Shown here: positions 23,410-33,161 of the stretch, one piece after another
Position numbering within the stretch: position 1 is the first letter of the stretch
How the letters are laid out: every line of letters starts with the position of its first letter
Assembly (NCBI RefSeq): GCF_000308795.1
Contig: NZ_BAGK01000176.1
Location: 1-33,161, forward strand
Direction: 5' to 3'
Length of the DNA: 33,161 nucleotides
Source of the DNA: Nocardia thailandica NBRC 100428
Lineage (GTDB): Bacteria; Actinomycetota; Actinomycetes; Mycobacteriales; Mycobacteriaceae
The notes under the pieces: model-generated
What the model was told of the DNA's origin: nothing
The model's input: the letters and a program-made list of their open reading frames with translations, nothing else
Database searches by the model: none
Position numbers and translations under genes: made by a program

Positions 23410-24281
23410 CGCTCGTCGCCGGCGTCGAGGGCGAGCCTGCGCACCGCGACCCGGTGGTCGGACTGGTATTTCAACAGCACGCCCAACGTCGAGCGCACCA
23501 CGCCCGCGGTCAGTTCCCGGGTGCGCAGCGCGACCAGGGTCTTGGCCCAGTCGACGGTTTCGGCGATCGACGGCGCCTTGCGCAGCGGGAGCTGCCGCAG
23601 CGCGGCCACGGTGCCCACCACCGGATCGGCGAGGGCGGCGTCCAGTTCCGGGACCTTCAGCCGCACGATGGCCCGTTCGAGCTCGGCGGTCGGATAGTCG
23701 ATGTGCAGGTAGAGGCAGCGGCGTTTGAGCGCCTCGGACAGGTCGCGGTTGGCGTTGGAGGTCAGGATGACGAACGGGCGCCGCACGGCCGTGACGGTGC
23801 CCAGTTCGGGGATGGAGACCTGGAAGTCGCCGAGCACCTCGAGCAGCAGCCCCTCGAGTTCGACGTCGGCCTTGTCGAGCTCGTCGATGAGCAGCACGGT
23901 CGGGTCGGGGTCGCGGATGGCGGCCAGCAGCGGGCGGGCCAGCAGGAATTCCTCGGTGAACACGTGGTCGCGGGTGCTGTCCCAGCCGTCGCCGCGCGAG
24001 GCGGTGATGCGCAGGAGCTGCTTGGCGTGGTTCCACTCGTATAGGGCGCGCGCCTCGTCGATGCCCTCGTAGCACTGCAGGCGCAGCAGCCGCGCGTCGG
24101 CGGCGCTCGCGACGGCCTTGGCGAGCTCGGTCTTGCCGACCCCGGCAGGCCCCTCGATGAGCAGGGGCTTGCCGAGGCGGTCGGCCAGGAAGACCGCGGT
24201 GGCGATATCGGTGGACGGCAGGTAGCCGGCCTCGGTCAATCGCTGGGTCACCGCGTCGACCGACGCAAAGAACTTACTCAT
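23406..24281 (-). CDS. MoxR-family AAA+ ATPase
   Basis: A 291-residue AAA+ ATPase of the MoxR group (CoxD-like). Walker A is GPAGVGKT (44-51) and Walker B is LLIDELDK (about 129-136). Sensor 1 is ILTSNANRDLSEALKRRC, with an arginine-finger-like RR after it. MoxR ATPases act as chaperones together with VWA proteins. The ATG at 24281 is 8 nt after a TAAACT -10 (24290-24295, minus) with no ribosome binding site, so the mRNA is probably leaderless. It is the first gene of a two-gene operon with the VWA gene. Confidence 0.95.
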   Translation of the reverse strand: MSKFFASVDAVTQRLTEAGYLPSTDIATAVFLADRLGKPLLIEGPAGVGKTELAKAVASAADARLLRLQCYEGIDEARALYEWNHAKQLLRITASRGDGWDSTRDHVFTEEFLLARPLLAAIRDPDPTVLLIDELDKADVELEGLLLEVLGDFQVSIPELGTVTAVRRPFVILTSNANRDLSEALKRRCLYLHIDYPTAELERAIVRLKVPELDAALADPVVGTVAALRQLPLRKAPSIAETVDWAKTLVALRTRELTAGVVRSTLGVLLKYQSDHRVAVRRLALDAGDER

Positions 24282-24316
24282 CGGTAGCCAGTTTACCCGG
24301 CGCCCGATCGCGCCGG

Positions 24317-25675
24317 TCAGTACGCGTGCGGCGCCGCGGTGAGGCGGCCGGAGTCGATCGCCGCCAGCAGCGAATCACGATCGGCGGCGGTCTGATCGGC
24401 GTAGGCGAGGGCGAACTCGGCCATCGCCCTGTCGAACTTGTCGCTGTTGCCGAGGTAGGCGTGGATCGCCATCCGGTCGCCGGAGCGGGCGTGCGCGCGG
24501 GCCAGCACGCCGCCGCACAGGCCGGCGTAGTTGGCCAGCTGCGTGTGATCGAGGGCGCCGATGTCGGCCGATCCCTTCATGTCCTTGAGCTGGCGCCAGT
24601 AGAAGAAGCGCCCGGCCGGACCCGTCGCCCAGCCGAGGAAGATGTCGCTGGCGGCCTGCATCAGCCGCTGGCCCGCCACCACCCGATGCCCCTGGTGCTG
24701 GTAACGGCTCGGCTTGAGATGCGCGGCGAGCACCGACGCCTCGGCTTCCTTGACCTGCAGGAACAGCGGCGTCCCCGACTCCTTGTCCATCATCAGCACG
24801 ATGAAGCAGCGGGTACCGACCGAGCCGACACCGACCACCTTCATCGCCATGTCGACCACGACGTGCCGATCGAGCAGGATGCGGCGCTCGTCGGGCAGGC
24901 TGCGGCGGAAGTCGCCCAGGATCTCCTTGACCACCTTCTCGTCGAGGATCTCGATCGGCACCAGCAGCGGCGGCTGGTTCTTGATCCGGGGGATCCCGTT
25001 GGCGTCGGGCTCGGTGAGCTTGTCCAGCGCCTGCAGGCTCGTGCGCTTGCGCGCCGATTCCATGGTCTTCTCGGCGACCCGGCGGCCTTTGGGCTTCTGC
25101 ACCATCGACAGCACCCGATCGGCGTCGACGCGCTCGTACCAGATCGACAGGGAATCGAGTTCGGCCATCGCCGCCATCGACTCGCGGTATCCGCGGGCCG
25201 CGACCTCCGCGGCCGCCGCGGCGCGGTCGTCGGAACACCCGTTGTCGCGCGCGGCGACCGCGACGCTGGCGGCCAGGCGTTTGACGTCCCACTCGAACGG
25301 GCCGGGCAGCGTCTCGTCGAAGTCGTTGACATCGAAGATGAGGTTGCGTTCCGGGGAGGCGAACAGGCCGAAGTTCGACAGGTGCGCGTCACCGCAGAGC
25401 TGCACGGTCAGCCCGGTGTTCTCGCTCGCGGCCAGATCGGCCGCCATCACCGCGGGGGCGCCGCGCAGAAAGGTGAACGGGGAGATGGCCATTCGGGCGT
25501 ACCGGATCGGCACGAGCTCCGGCACGCGGGTCTGGCCCTGCCGTTCGAGAATGGCGATCGGGTCCTCCCGATCCGGTCCGGCGCCCCAGCTCCCCAGCGC
25601 CGAACGGGAGATCGTCTTGCGCGCGGCCCGTCCCTGATCCACGGCGCTGCGGGCGAAATCCTCCACGGTTGTCAT
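24317..25675 (-). CDS. DUF2252 protein
   Basis: A 452-residue cytoplasmic protein of the DUF2252 family, which has remote resemblance to protein-kinase-like/APH folds. Signature segments are QLCGDAHLSNFG (kinase-like HGD analogue), FDVNDFDETLPGPFEWDVKR and FLQVKEAEASVL. The HLSNFG and FDVNDFDE blocks would supply the catalytic Asp and metal ligands if it is a phosphotransferase; no substrate is established. Length is normal. The ATG at 25675 was used. It precedes the MoxR operon on the same strand with a 35-bp gap, which contains the probable moxR promoter. Confidence 0.9.
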   Translation of the reverse strand: MTTVEDFARSAVDQGRAARKTISRSALGSWGAGPDREDPIAILERQGQTRVPELVPIRYARMAISPFTFLRGAPAVMAADLAASENTGLTVQLCGDAHLSNFGLFASPERNLIFDVNDFDETLPGPFEWDVKRLAASVAVAARDNGCSDDRAAAAAEVAARGYRESMAAMAELDSLSIWYERVDADRVLSMVQKPKGRRVAEKTMESARKRTSLQALDKLTEPDANGIPRIKNQPPLLVPIEILDEKVVKEILGDFRRSLPDERRILLDRHVVVDMAMKVVGVGSVGTRCFIVLMMDKESGTPLFLQVKEAEASVLAAHLKPSRYQHQGHRVVAGQRLMQAASDIFLGWATGPAGRFFYWRQLKDMKGSADIGALDHTQLANYAGLCGGVLARAHARSGDRMAIHAYLGNSDKFDRAMAEFALAYADQTAADRDSLLAAIDSGRLTAAPHAY

Positions 25676-25772
25676 CGGGCAAGTGTTGCGCTACCCCGTC
25701 GGCACGGCAAGGACCTGCGCGGCACCGATGCCGAGCCGTGTTTTACCGCCGCGCGGCAACCCCCGGAACGCG

Positions 25773-25803
25773 ACGGAGCCCGCCGGATTCCGGCGGGCTC
25801 CGT
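25773..25803 (-). terminator. ilvBNC operon terminator
   Basis: A perfect 14-bp stem (25773-25786 with 25790-25803) and 3-nt loop ATT lie 18 nt beyond the ilvC stop. It marks the end of the ilvB-ilvN-ilvC transcript. Confidence 0.85.
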
Positions 25804-25820
25804 GCGTGCGAGACGGGACC

Positions 25821-27494
<1,674 letters not shown>

Positions 27495-27498
<4 letters not shown>

Positions 27499-29432
27499 GC
27501 CTCGGGGTCCTTCTGTGCGGAAGCCTGCTCGCGTTCCATCGCCTCGTGGATGATCGCCGGCTCGGCGACCTGCTCGTCCTCGTCGAAGAGCGGACGGATG
27601 CCGCGGGCGAACATGATCTCGTCGTTGCCGGTGCCCGCGGCGACCATCGGCCACACCTGGGCGTCCTTGCCGACGATGAAGTCGATGACCACGGGGCGGT
27701 CGTTGATCGCCTGGGCCTGCCGGATGGCGGGCTCGACGTCCTCTTCCTTCTCCACACGGATACCGACGCAGCCCAGCGCCTCGGCCAGCTTGACGAAGTC
27801 CGGGATGCGCAGGGTGTGCGTGCCCAGGTCGGTGTTGGAGTAGCGCTCCTCGTAGAACAGGGTCTGCCACTGGCGGACCATGCCGAGGTTGCCGTTGTTG
27901 ATCAGCGCGACCTTGATCGGCACGCCCTCGACGGCGCAGGTGGCCAACTCCTGGTTGGTCATCTGGAAGCAGCCGTCGCCGTCGACCGCCCAGACCTCCT
28001 TGTCCGGGGCGCCCATCTTGGCGCCCATGGCCGCGGGCACCGCGTAGCCCATGGTGCCGAGGCCACCGGAGTTCAGCCAGGTGCGCGGGTTCTCGTAGGA
28101 GATGAACTGCGCGGCCCACATCTGGTGCTGGCCGACGCCCGCGCAGTAGACCGCCTCGGGACCGGCCAGGCGGCCCAGGGTCTCGATGACGAACTCCGGC
28201 GACAGCGCGCCGTCGGACGGCGCGGTGTAACCCAGCGGGTAGGTGTCGCGGATGCCGCCCAGGTAGGACCACCACTCGTCGAGCTTCAGCAGCGGCGCGT
28301 CGCCTGCCTGCGGGTCGGCCTTGAGGGTCTCGATCAGCTCGGCGATGACCTCGCGGGCGTCGCCGACGATCGGGACGTCGGCGTGGCGGTTCTTGCCGAT
28401 CTCGGCCGGGTCGATGTCGGCGTGGATGACGCGGGCGTCGGGGGCGAAGGAGCTGAGCTGGCCGGTGACGCGGTCGTCGAAGCGCGCGCCGAGGGTGATC
28501 AGCAGGTCCGACTTCTGCAGCGCGGCGACGGCGCCGACGGTGCCGTGCATGCCCGGCATGCCCATGTTGAGCCGGTGGCTGTCGGGGAACGCGCCCCGGG
28601 CCATCAGGGTGGTGACGACCGGGATGCCGGTCAGCTCGGCCAGCTCGATCAGCTCGGCGGAGGCGTCGGCCTTGATCACGCCGCCGCCCACGTACAGCAC
28701 GGGCGCCTTGGACTCGAGGATCATCCGGGCGGCCTCGCGGACCTGCTTGCCGTGCGGCTTGGTGACCGGGCGGTAGCCGGGCAGGCGCATCTCCGGCGGC
28801 CAGCTGAAGGTGGTCTGGGCCTGCAGGGCGTCCTTGGTGATGTCGACCAGCACGGCGCCGGGGCGACCGGAGGCGGCCAGGTAGAACGCCTCGGCCAGGG
28901 TACGCGGGATCTCGGCGGCGTCGGTCACCAGGAAGTTGTGCTTGGTGCACGCCATGGTGATGCCGGAGATGTCGGCTTCCTGGAAGGCGTCGGTGCCGAC
29001 CAGGGTGGTCGCGACCTGGCCGGTGATGGCCACGATCGGGACCGAGTCCATCTGGGCGTCGGCGATCGGGGTGACCAGGTTGGTGGCGCCGGGGCCGGAT
29101 GTGGCCATACACACACCGACCTTGCCGGTCACCTGGGCGTAGCCGGTGGCGGCGTGACCCGCGCCCTGCTCGTGACGGACGAGGACGTGGCGGACCTTGG
29201 TGGAATCGAACAGCGGGTCGTAGACCGGGAGGATGGCGCCGCCGGGAATGCCGAAGACGGTGTCGACGTCGAGCTCCTCGAGGGACCGGACCACCGACTG
29301 CGCGCCGGTGACCCGCTCGGGCGGGACCTGGCGGCGGGTGGGACTGGTCGCCGGGCCGGCAGCATTGGGCTGACCGGCCGAAGGCGCTGACCTGCGGGCC
29401 GAGGGCCCGGGCCGTGCGGTAGGTGCGCTCAC
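27495..29432 (-). CDS. ilvB: Acetolactate synthase, catalytic subunit
   Basis: Large subunit of acetohydroxyacid synthase: joins pyruvate with pyruvate or 2-ketobutyrate using thiamine diphosphate, FAD and Mg2+, the first step of valine and isoleucine synthesis. 645 residues. After a Pro/Ser/Ala-rich N-terminus (about 40 residues) comes the TPP-enzyme fold: [17 protein letters not shown], the catalytic Glu in [11 protein letters not shown], and the TPP-binding motif [19 protein letters not shown] ending in [12 protein letters not shown]. The GTG at 29432 has AGGAAC about 9 nt upstream and starts [15 protein letters not shown] longer open frame to 29531 runs into the leader terminator and was rejected. 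First gene of ilvB-ilvN-ilvC. Confidence 0.97.
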
Positions 29433-29531
29433 CGTCTTCGTTCCTAACTTGTCGTTCCGAAACCCGGACAACACTTGTGTGTTTGACACGCGGTGGTCGC
29501 TGCGCGCCGGTGCCGGAGAAACCCCGGACAC

Positions 29532-29557
29532 AAAAAAGCCCCCGACAGCACAGGGCT
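29532..29557 (-). terminator. ilvB attenuator terminator
   Basis: On the minus strand AGCCC...GGGCT (29553-29557 with 29537-29541) is followed by six Ts (29537-29532), the only T-tract terminator seen in the window. An overlapping stem, ACAGC/GCTGT (29555-29559 with 29545-29549), uses some of the same bases and is an alternative, anti-terminator-type fold. It lies 100 bp before the ilvB start. Confidence 0.7.
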
Positions 29558-29614
29558 GTTCGAGGGTGGCGCGTCGCGACGCGAGCTGACGTAATTCGAC
29601 TCAGGCAGTCAGGC

Positions 29615-29662
29615 TCAACGCGGGACGCGCCGGCCGAGTACGAGCAACTCGTTTCGATTCAC
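29615..29662 (-). CDS. ilvB leader peptide (BCAA attenuator)
   Basis: A 15-residue frame reading MNRNELLVLGRRVPR, with Leu-Leu-Val-Leu and a later Val. It has the size and character of the C. glutamicum ilvB leader peptide. The GTG at 29662 is 7 nt downstream of the TAACGT -10, so it is probably a leaderless start at the 5' end of the mRNA; a GTG at 29668 is the alternative. The codons for GRRV (29624-29631) are perfectly complementary over 8 bp to 29568-29575, just before the terminator. A ribosome stalled at the Leu/Val run would change which hairpins form. Starvation for BCAA would then relieve termination. Confidence 0.75.
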   Translation of the reverse strand: MNRNELLVLGRRVPR

Positions 29663-29669
29663 ACGCACG

Positions 29670-29699
29670 ACGTTAAGCGGGTGTGAACCGAAGAGTCAA
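29670..29699 (-). promoter_or_regulatory. ilvB operon promoter
   Basis: TTGACT (-35, 29694-29699) and TAACGT (-10, 29670-29675) are separated by 18 bp on the minus strand and place the transcript start at about the leader-peptide GTG. It is the best promoter match in the window. Confidence 0.7.
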
Positions 29700-29778
29700 A
29701 CAGATGACTCAGGGCGTCCCATTATGTGGGACTCGAGTGGTTGCTTGGGTCCTACACCAGGGATGCGAGGATAGGGGG

Positions 29779-30519
29779 GTGTCATCACCGCATCAGTCCG
29801 TGCCACCGGGTAAATCGTCCCACACCGCCGAGGCGGCGACCGTAACGGGTCGCGCCTCCGGGCAGGGCGGCCTCCGCTCGGCCGGTCCCGGCAGACTCGC
29901 CGCCATCGCCGCGATCGTGCTGGCCTACGTCGCGTTCGTCGTCGTCGGCACGATCTCGGACTGGCCGCTCTCGCTGCGGATCGGCCTGCTGGTACCCACC
30001 GCGGTGATCGTCTGGCTGCTCGTGCCACGCAAGGCGAGCACGCCGGAGCCGGGCGTCACGGTGATCGGCATCCCCAAGCTCGCCTACATCGGTGTGCTGG
30101 TTCTCACGTTCTGCGTGTTCTTCACGTTCGTCGGATGGCCCGCCGCGCTGTGGTGGCTGATGCTGCTGCCGGTGCTCGCGGCCTTCTGGGTGACTCGGAC
30201 CCACACCACGGTCTCGGACTCCGGCCTCGCGCTGAGCTCGCTGCTCGGCAGGCGCGAGCTGGACTGGGCGCAGGTCAAGGGCATCAGCATCCCCAAGCGC
30301 GGCTACATCAGGGCCCGCCTGGTCGACGACTCGGAGATGAAGCTGCCCGGGGTCACCTACGACCGGCTGCGCGAACTCATCGACGCCTCCGGCGGCCGCC
30401 TGCCCGACGTGTTCGCCAGCGCAGCCGAGGCCGAGGAGGCCGCCTACCGGGCGGCCCGCGAGGCCGAGACAGGCGAGACCGGCGGGACCGGCGGCGGTAC
30501 GGAACAATCCGGCTCCTGA
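29779..30519 (+). CDS. PH-domain membrane protein, CFP-6-like
   Basis: A 246-residue membrane protein. About 50 Ser/Thr/Gly-rich residues precede four helices (about 45-65, 72-88, 97-116, 121-136). A PH-like beta domain follows (TVSDSGLALSSLLGRRELD, WAQVKGISIPKRGYIRARL, LPGVTYDRLRELIDASGG) and then an acidic Ala/Glu tail. In M. tuberculosis the gene next to ilvB encodes the PH-domain antigen CFP-6 (Rv3004); position and domain agree, though this protein is much longer. Role unknown. The start is the GTG at 29779 after GATAGGGGGG; an earlier in-frame start at 29683 would overlap the ilvB promoter and is unlikely. Confidence 0.85.
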   Translation: MSSPHQSVPPGKSSHTAEAATVTGRASGQGGLRSAGPGRLAAIAAIVLAYVAFVVVGTISDWPLSLRIGLLVPTAVIVWLLVPRKASTPEPGVTVIGIPKLAYIGVLVLTFCVFFTFVGWPAALWWLMLLPVLAAFWVTRTHTTVSDSGLALSSLLGRRELDWAQVKGISIPKRGYIRARLVDDSEMKLPGVTYDRLRELIDASGGRLPDVFASAAEAEEAAYRAAREAETGETGGTGGGTEQSGS

Positions 30520-30804
30520 CCGGCGTTGCCCCCGGTAGGCTGGTGAGAAACCGGCCCGGGTACCCGTCGTCGTCGACACAGCGGCACCGAGTACCCACCG
30601 CCCGCTCCGGCTCACCCACCGGCAGCTCCCGCGCCGACGGCACGACCGCGGCGACACCCCGAACCACCCGGCCGACGTGCCCGGCGAGCACACCCGCACT
30701 GCCCCGAGCGGCGGGTGCGCCGCGGAGTAACGTGGACCGCCGCCGACGTATTGCGCTCTTCGCCGGCCAGCCCCCGGCGAAACCGCCAACATCAAGGATG
30801 AGTC
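30520..30804. other. Spacer before ilvD
   Basis: A 285-bp non-coding stretch. A TAGGCT -10-like hexamer (30536-30541) points towards ilvD and would give a leader of about 260 nt. I looked for a BCAA-rich leader peptide and terminator like those of ilvB and found none. Confidence 0.4.
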
Positions 30805-32646
30805 ATGCCTCCGCTTCGTTCCCGAACCACCACCATCGGCCGTAATGCCGCGGGTGCGCGCTCGCTCTGGCGCGCCACCGGTATGACCGACTCCGATTTC
30901 GGCAAGCCGATCGTCGCCATCGCGAACTCCTACACCCAGTTCGTGCCGGGTCACGTGCACCTGAAGAACGTGGGCGAGATCGTCGCCGAGGCCGTGCGCG
31001 CCGCCGGTGGCGTGCCGCGCGAGTTCCACACCATCGCCGTCGACGACGGCATCGCCATGGGCCACGGCGGCATGCTCTACTCGCTGCCCTCGCGCGAGAT
31101 CATCGCCGACTCCGTCGAGTACATGGCCAACGCCCACACCGCCGACGCGCTGGTCTGTATCTCCAACTGCGACAAGATCACCCCCGGCATGCTCAACGCC
31201 GCCATGCGGCTCAACATCCCCGCCGTGTTCGTCTCCGGCGGGCCGATGGAGGCGGGCAAGGCGGTCGTGGTCGGCGGGGTCGCGCAGGCGCCGACCGACC
31301 TGATCACCGCCATCTCGGCCTCGGCCAACAGCAACGTGACCGAGGAGGGCCTGGACGAGGTCGAGCGCTCGGCCTGCCCGACCTGCGGCTCCTGCTCGGG
31401 CATGTTCACCGCCAACTCGATGAACTGCCTGACCGAGGCCCTCGGTCTTGCGCTGCCGGGCAACGGCTCCACGCTGGCCACCCACGAGGCCCGGCGCGCG
31501 CTGTTCGAGCGGGCGGGCACCGTCATCGTCGACATCGCCAACCGCTGGTACCGCGACGACGACGCCTCGGTGCTGCCGCGCAACGTCGCCAACGCCAAGG
31601 CCTTCCGCAACGCCATGGCCCTCGACGTCGCCATGGGCGGCTCCACCAACACCGTGCTGCACACGCTGGCCGCCGCGCAGGAGGGCGAGATCGACTTCGA
31701 TCTGTCCACCATCGACGAGATCAGCCGCCGGGTGCCCTGCCTGTCCAAGGTCTCCCCCAACTCCGATTACCACATGGAGGACGTGCACCGCGCGGGCGGC
31801 ATCCCGGCCATCCTCGGCGAGCTGCGCCGCGGCGGCCTGCTGCACACCGACGTGTCCACCGTGCACACCGCCGACTTCGACGAGTGGCTCGACACCTGGG
31901 ACATCCGCTCGGGCAAGGCGTCCGACGAGGCGCTGGAACTGTTCCACGCCGCCCCGGGTGGCGTGCGGACCACCGAGCCGTTCTCCACCGGCAACCGCTG
32001 GTCCTCGCTGGACACCGACGCCGCGGGCGGCTGCATCCGCGACATCGAGCACGCCTACACCGTCGAGGGCGGCCTGTGCGTGCTGCGCGGCAACATCGCC
32101 CCCGACGGCGCCATCCTCAAGACCGCGGGCATCGACGAGGACCTGTTCACCTTCGAGGGCCCGGCCGTGGTGGTCGAGTCCCAGGAGGAGGCGGTCTCGG
32201 TGATCCTCGGCAAGAAGATCAAGCCCGGCGACGTCGTCGTCGTCCGCTACGAGGGGCCGTCCGGCGGCCCCGGCATGCAGGAGATGCTGCACCCGACCGC
32301 GTTCCTCAAGGGCGCGGGCCTCGGCAAGGAGTGCGCGCTGATCACCGACGGCCGCTTCTCCGGCGGTACCTCGGGCCTGTCGATCGGCCACATCTCCCCC
32401 GAGGCCGCCTCCGGTGGCGCCATCGGCCTCATCGAGGACGGCGACCGCATCCGCATCGACGTGCACACCCGCGCGCTGGAACTGCTGGTCTCCGACGAGG
32501 TGCTGGCCGAGCGCCGCGCCAAGATGGAGGCCCGCGAACGGCCGTGGCAGCCGCTGGACCGCGAACGCCCGGTCACCAACGCGCTGCGCGCCTACGCGGC
32601 GCTGGCGACCTCGGCCGACAAGGGCGCCGTCCGCAAGGTGTTGTGA
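30805..32646 (+). CDS. ilvD: Dihydroxy-acid dehydratase
   Basis: Dehydrates the dihydroxy acids made by IlvC to 2-ketoisovalerate and 2-keto-3-methylvalerate. A 613-residue IlvD/Edd-family iron-sulfur enzyme, close in length to the E. coli enzyme (about 616) and longer than the usual about 570-residue mycobacterial form. Cluster ligands are probably C122 ([11 protein letters not shown]) and C194 or its neighbours ([17 protein letters not shown]). The Mg2+/catalytic region [13 protein letters not shown] and the C-terminal [19 protein letters not shown] are intact. The ATG at 30805 has AAGGA 6 nt upstream. It is transcribed away from ilvBNC as a separate unit and ends in a strong hairpin. Confidence 0.98.
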   Translation: MPPLRSRTTTIGRNAAGARSLWRATGMTDSDFGKPIVAIANSYTQFVPGHVHLKNVGEIVAEAVRAAGGVPREFHTIAVDDGIAMGHGGMLYSLPSREIIADSVEYMANAHTADALVCISNCDKITPGMLNAAMRLNIPAVFVSGGPMEAGKAVVVGGVAQAPTDLITAISASANSNVTEEGLDEVERSACPTCGSCSGMFTANSMNCLTEALGLALPGNGSTLATHEARRALFERAGTVIVDIANRWYRDDDASVLPRNVANAKAFRNAMALDVAMGGSTNTVLHTLAAAQEGEIDFDLSTIDEISRRVPCLSKVSPNSDYHMEDVHRAGGIPAILGELRRGGLLHTDVSTVHTADFDEWLDTWDIRSGKASDEALELFHAAPGGVRTTEPFSTGNRWSSLDTDAAGGCIRDIEHAYTVEGGLCVLRGNIAPDGAILKTAGIDEDLFTFEGPAVVVESQEEAVSVILGKKIKPGDVVVVRYEGPSGGPGMQEMLHPTAFLKGAGLGKECALITDGRFSGGTSGLSIGHISPEAASGGAIGLIEDGDRIRIDVHTRALELLVSDEVLAERRAKMEARERPWQPLDRERPVTNALRAYAALATSADKGAVRKVL

Positions 32647-32661
32647 CGGACGGGCCGACAT

Positions 32662-32695
32662 GACGATGCCCCCGGGATCTCCCGGGGGCATCGTC
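32662..32695. terminator. Bidirectional terminator between ilvD and the DoxX gene
   Basis: A perfect 16-bp inverted repeat (32662-32677 with 32680-32695) with a 2-nt gap lies between convergent stops. It can serve both genes. Confidence 0.85.
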
Positions 32696-32712
32696 GTGTC
32701 AGGGCGCGGTGC

Positions 32713-33161
32713 TCACCACGGGCCGATGCCGGTCAGCGGGTTGCCGCCGTGCAGGAACCACCAGGTGCCGATCGCGGCGGCGACGGCGAGGACCAGGACG
32801 AGGAACGAGCCGTAGGCGGGCCGGGTCGACCAGCCGCGGCCGCGGTCCAGCGACAGCCGCCCCGGGCCGGTCAGCAGGATGGCGACGGCGGCGCCCGCGA
32901 GGATGGTCTCGTACTCGACACCGGTCTTGACGCCGTTGTTGAACTGGAAGCCGGGGATCATGCCCTGCTTCCACAGCCACGCGTCCAGGATCGTGGCCAG
33001 CACCGCGCCGGCGGCCAGCGGGGTGGCCAGGCCGAGGACGAGCAGCGCGCCGCCGCCGACCTCGCCCGCGACGACCAGCGCGGTGGCCAGGGAGGGATGG
33101 TCCCAGCCGCCGGTCTCCATCATCGCCTTGGTGCCGTCGAGGCCGGGGCCGTGGAACCAGC
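32713..33161 (-). CDS. DoxX-family membrane protein, 5' end outside the window
   Basis: At least 149 residues with the start beyond the right edge. The frame continues upstream of the Met at 33123 with WFHGPGLDGTKAMMETGGW, a DoxX-type start of helix 2. About four helices follow (GGALLVLGLATPLAAGAVL, TILAGAAVAILLTGPG, LVLVLAVAAAIGTWW). DoxX proteins are integral membrane proteins; in mycobacteria one acts with SseA and SodA in oxidative stress, but this family has many members with unknown roles. In M. tuberculosis a DoxX-like gene (Rv3005c) also follows the cfp6 gene, which supports the synteny. It converges on ilvD. Confidence 0.85.
   Translation of the reverse strand, partial: WFHGPGLDGTKAMMETGGWDHPSLATALVVAGEVGGGALLVLGLATPLAAGAVLATILDAWLWKQGMIPGFQFNNGVKTGVEYETILAGAAVAILLTGPGRLSLDRGRGWSTRPAYGSFLVLVLAVAAAIGTWWFLHGGNPLTGIGPW

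Noticed and set aside
29785..32691. 968-codon minus-strand frame opposite ilvD
   Set aside because: A shadow of ilvD and the PH-domain gene, with composition typical of antisense reading.

Overview
The window is high-GC actinobacterial DNA, most likely Nocardia or a close relative in the Mycobacteriales. The evidence is very high third-position GC, many GTG starts, several probable leaderless genes (a -10 hexamer 6-8 nt before the start codon), a mycobacterial-type LppP/LprE lipoprotein, and an amino-acid gene order resembling the M. tuberculosis serA1-leuB and ilvB-ilvN-ilvC / cfp6 / DoxX neighbourhood. That comparison is from memory; the species cannot be named from sequence alone.

Layout. 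(1) 1-3.5 kb: leuB and serA on the minus strand, separated by a 640-bp spacer with tandem repeats and a large nested inverted repeat. (2) 3.5-7.8 kb: an empty 870-bp spacer, a cold-shock gene, an MHYT membrane sensor, a six-module TerD...HNH fusion protein and a second, divergent cold-shock gene. (3) 7.8-11.4 kb: an LppP/LprE lipoprotein, a small hypothetical gene, an XRE regulator overlapping cutA, then an HTH-TPR-type regulator, four 11-bp phased repeats, a tiny secreted protein and a ClpN-like protein. (4) 11.5-17 kb: the most system-like region, an SRA-like/HNH nuclease converging on a two-gene operon of a GHKL (MutL/MORC-type) ATPase and a Z1-domain SF2-type ATPase, with a WYL regulator just upstream. 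(5) 17.1-22 kb: WYL regulator/NmrA-like oxidoreductase/VanZ, a second WYL regulator with a palindrome facing a DinB-family gene, a membrane protein and a degraded copy of it. (6) 22-25.7 kb: a MoxR/VWA pair and a DUF2252 protein. (7) 25.8-33.2 kb: ilvC, ilvN, ilvB (minus) behind a BCAA-responsive attenuator, then a PH-domain membrane protein, ilvD and a DoxX gene cut by the window edge.

How the genes fit together. IlvBN, IlvC and IlvD make valine and isoleucine, and supply the 2-ketoisovalerate from which leucine is made with LeuB; SerA opens serine synthesis. The ilvB leader encodes a 15-residue peptide with a Leu-Leu-Val-Leu run, overlapped by alternative hairpins and a T-tract terminator, so the operon is probably attenuated by charged BCAA tRNAs. 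Between serA and ilvC lie about 22 kb of mostly accessory genes. The strongest candidates for undescribed biology are the HNH + Z1 + GHKL cassette, the TerD-HNH fusion, and the HTH-TPR regulator with a neighbouring exported mini-protein.
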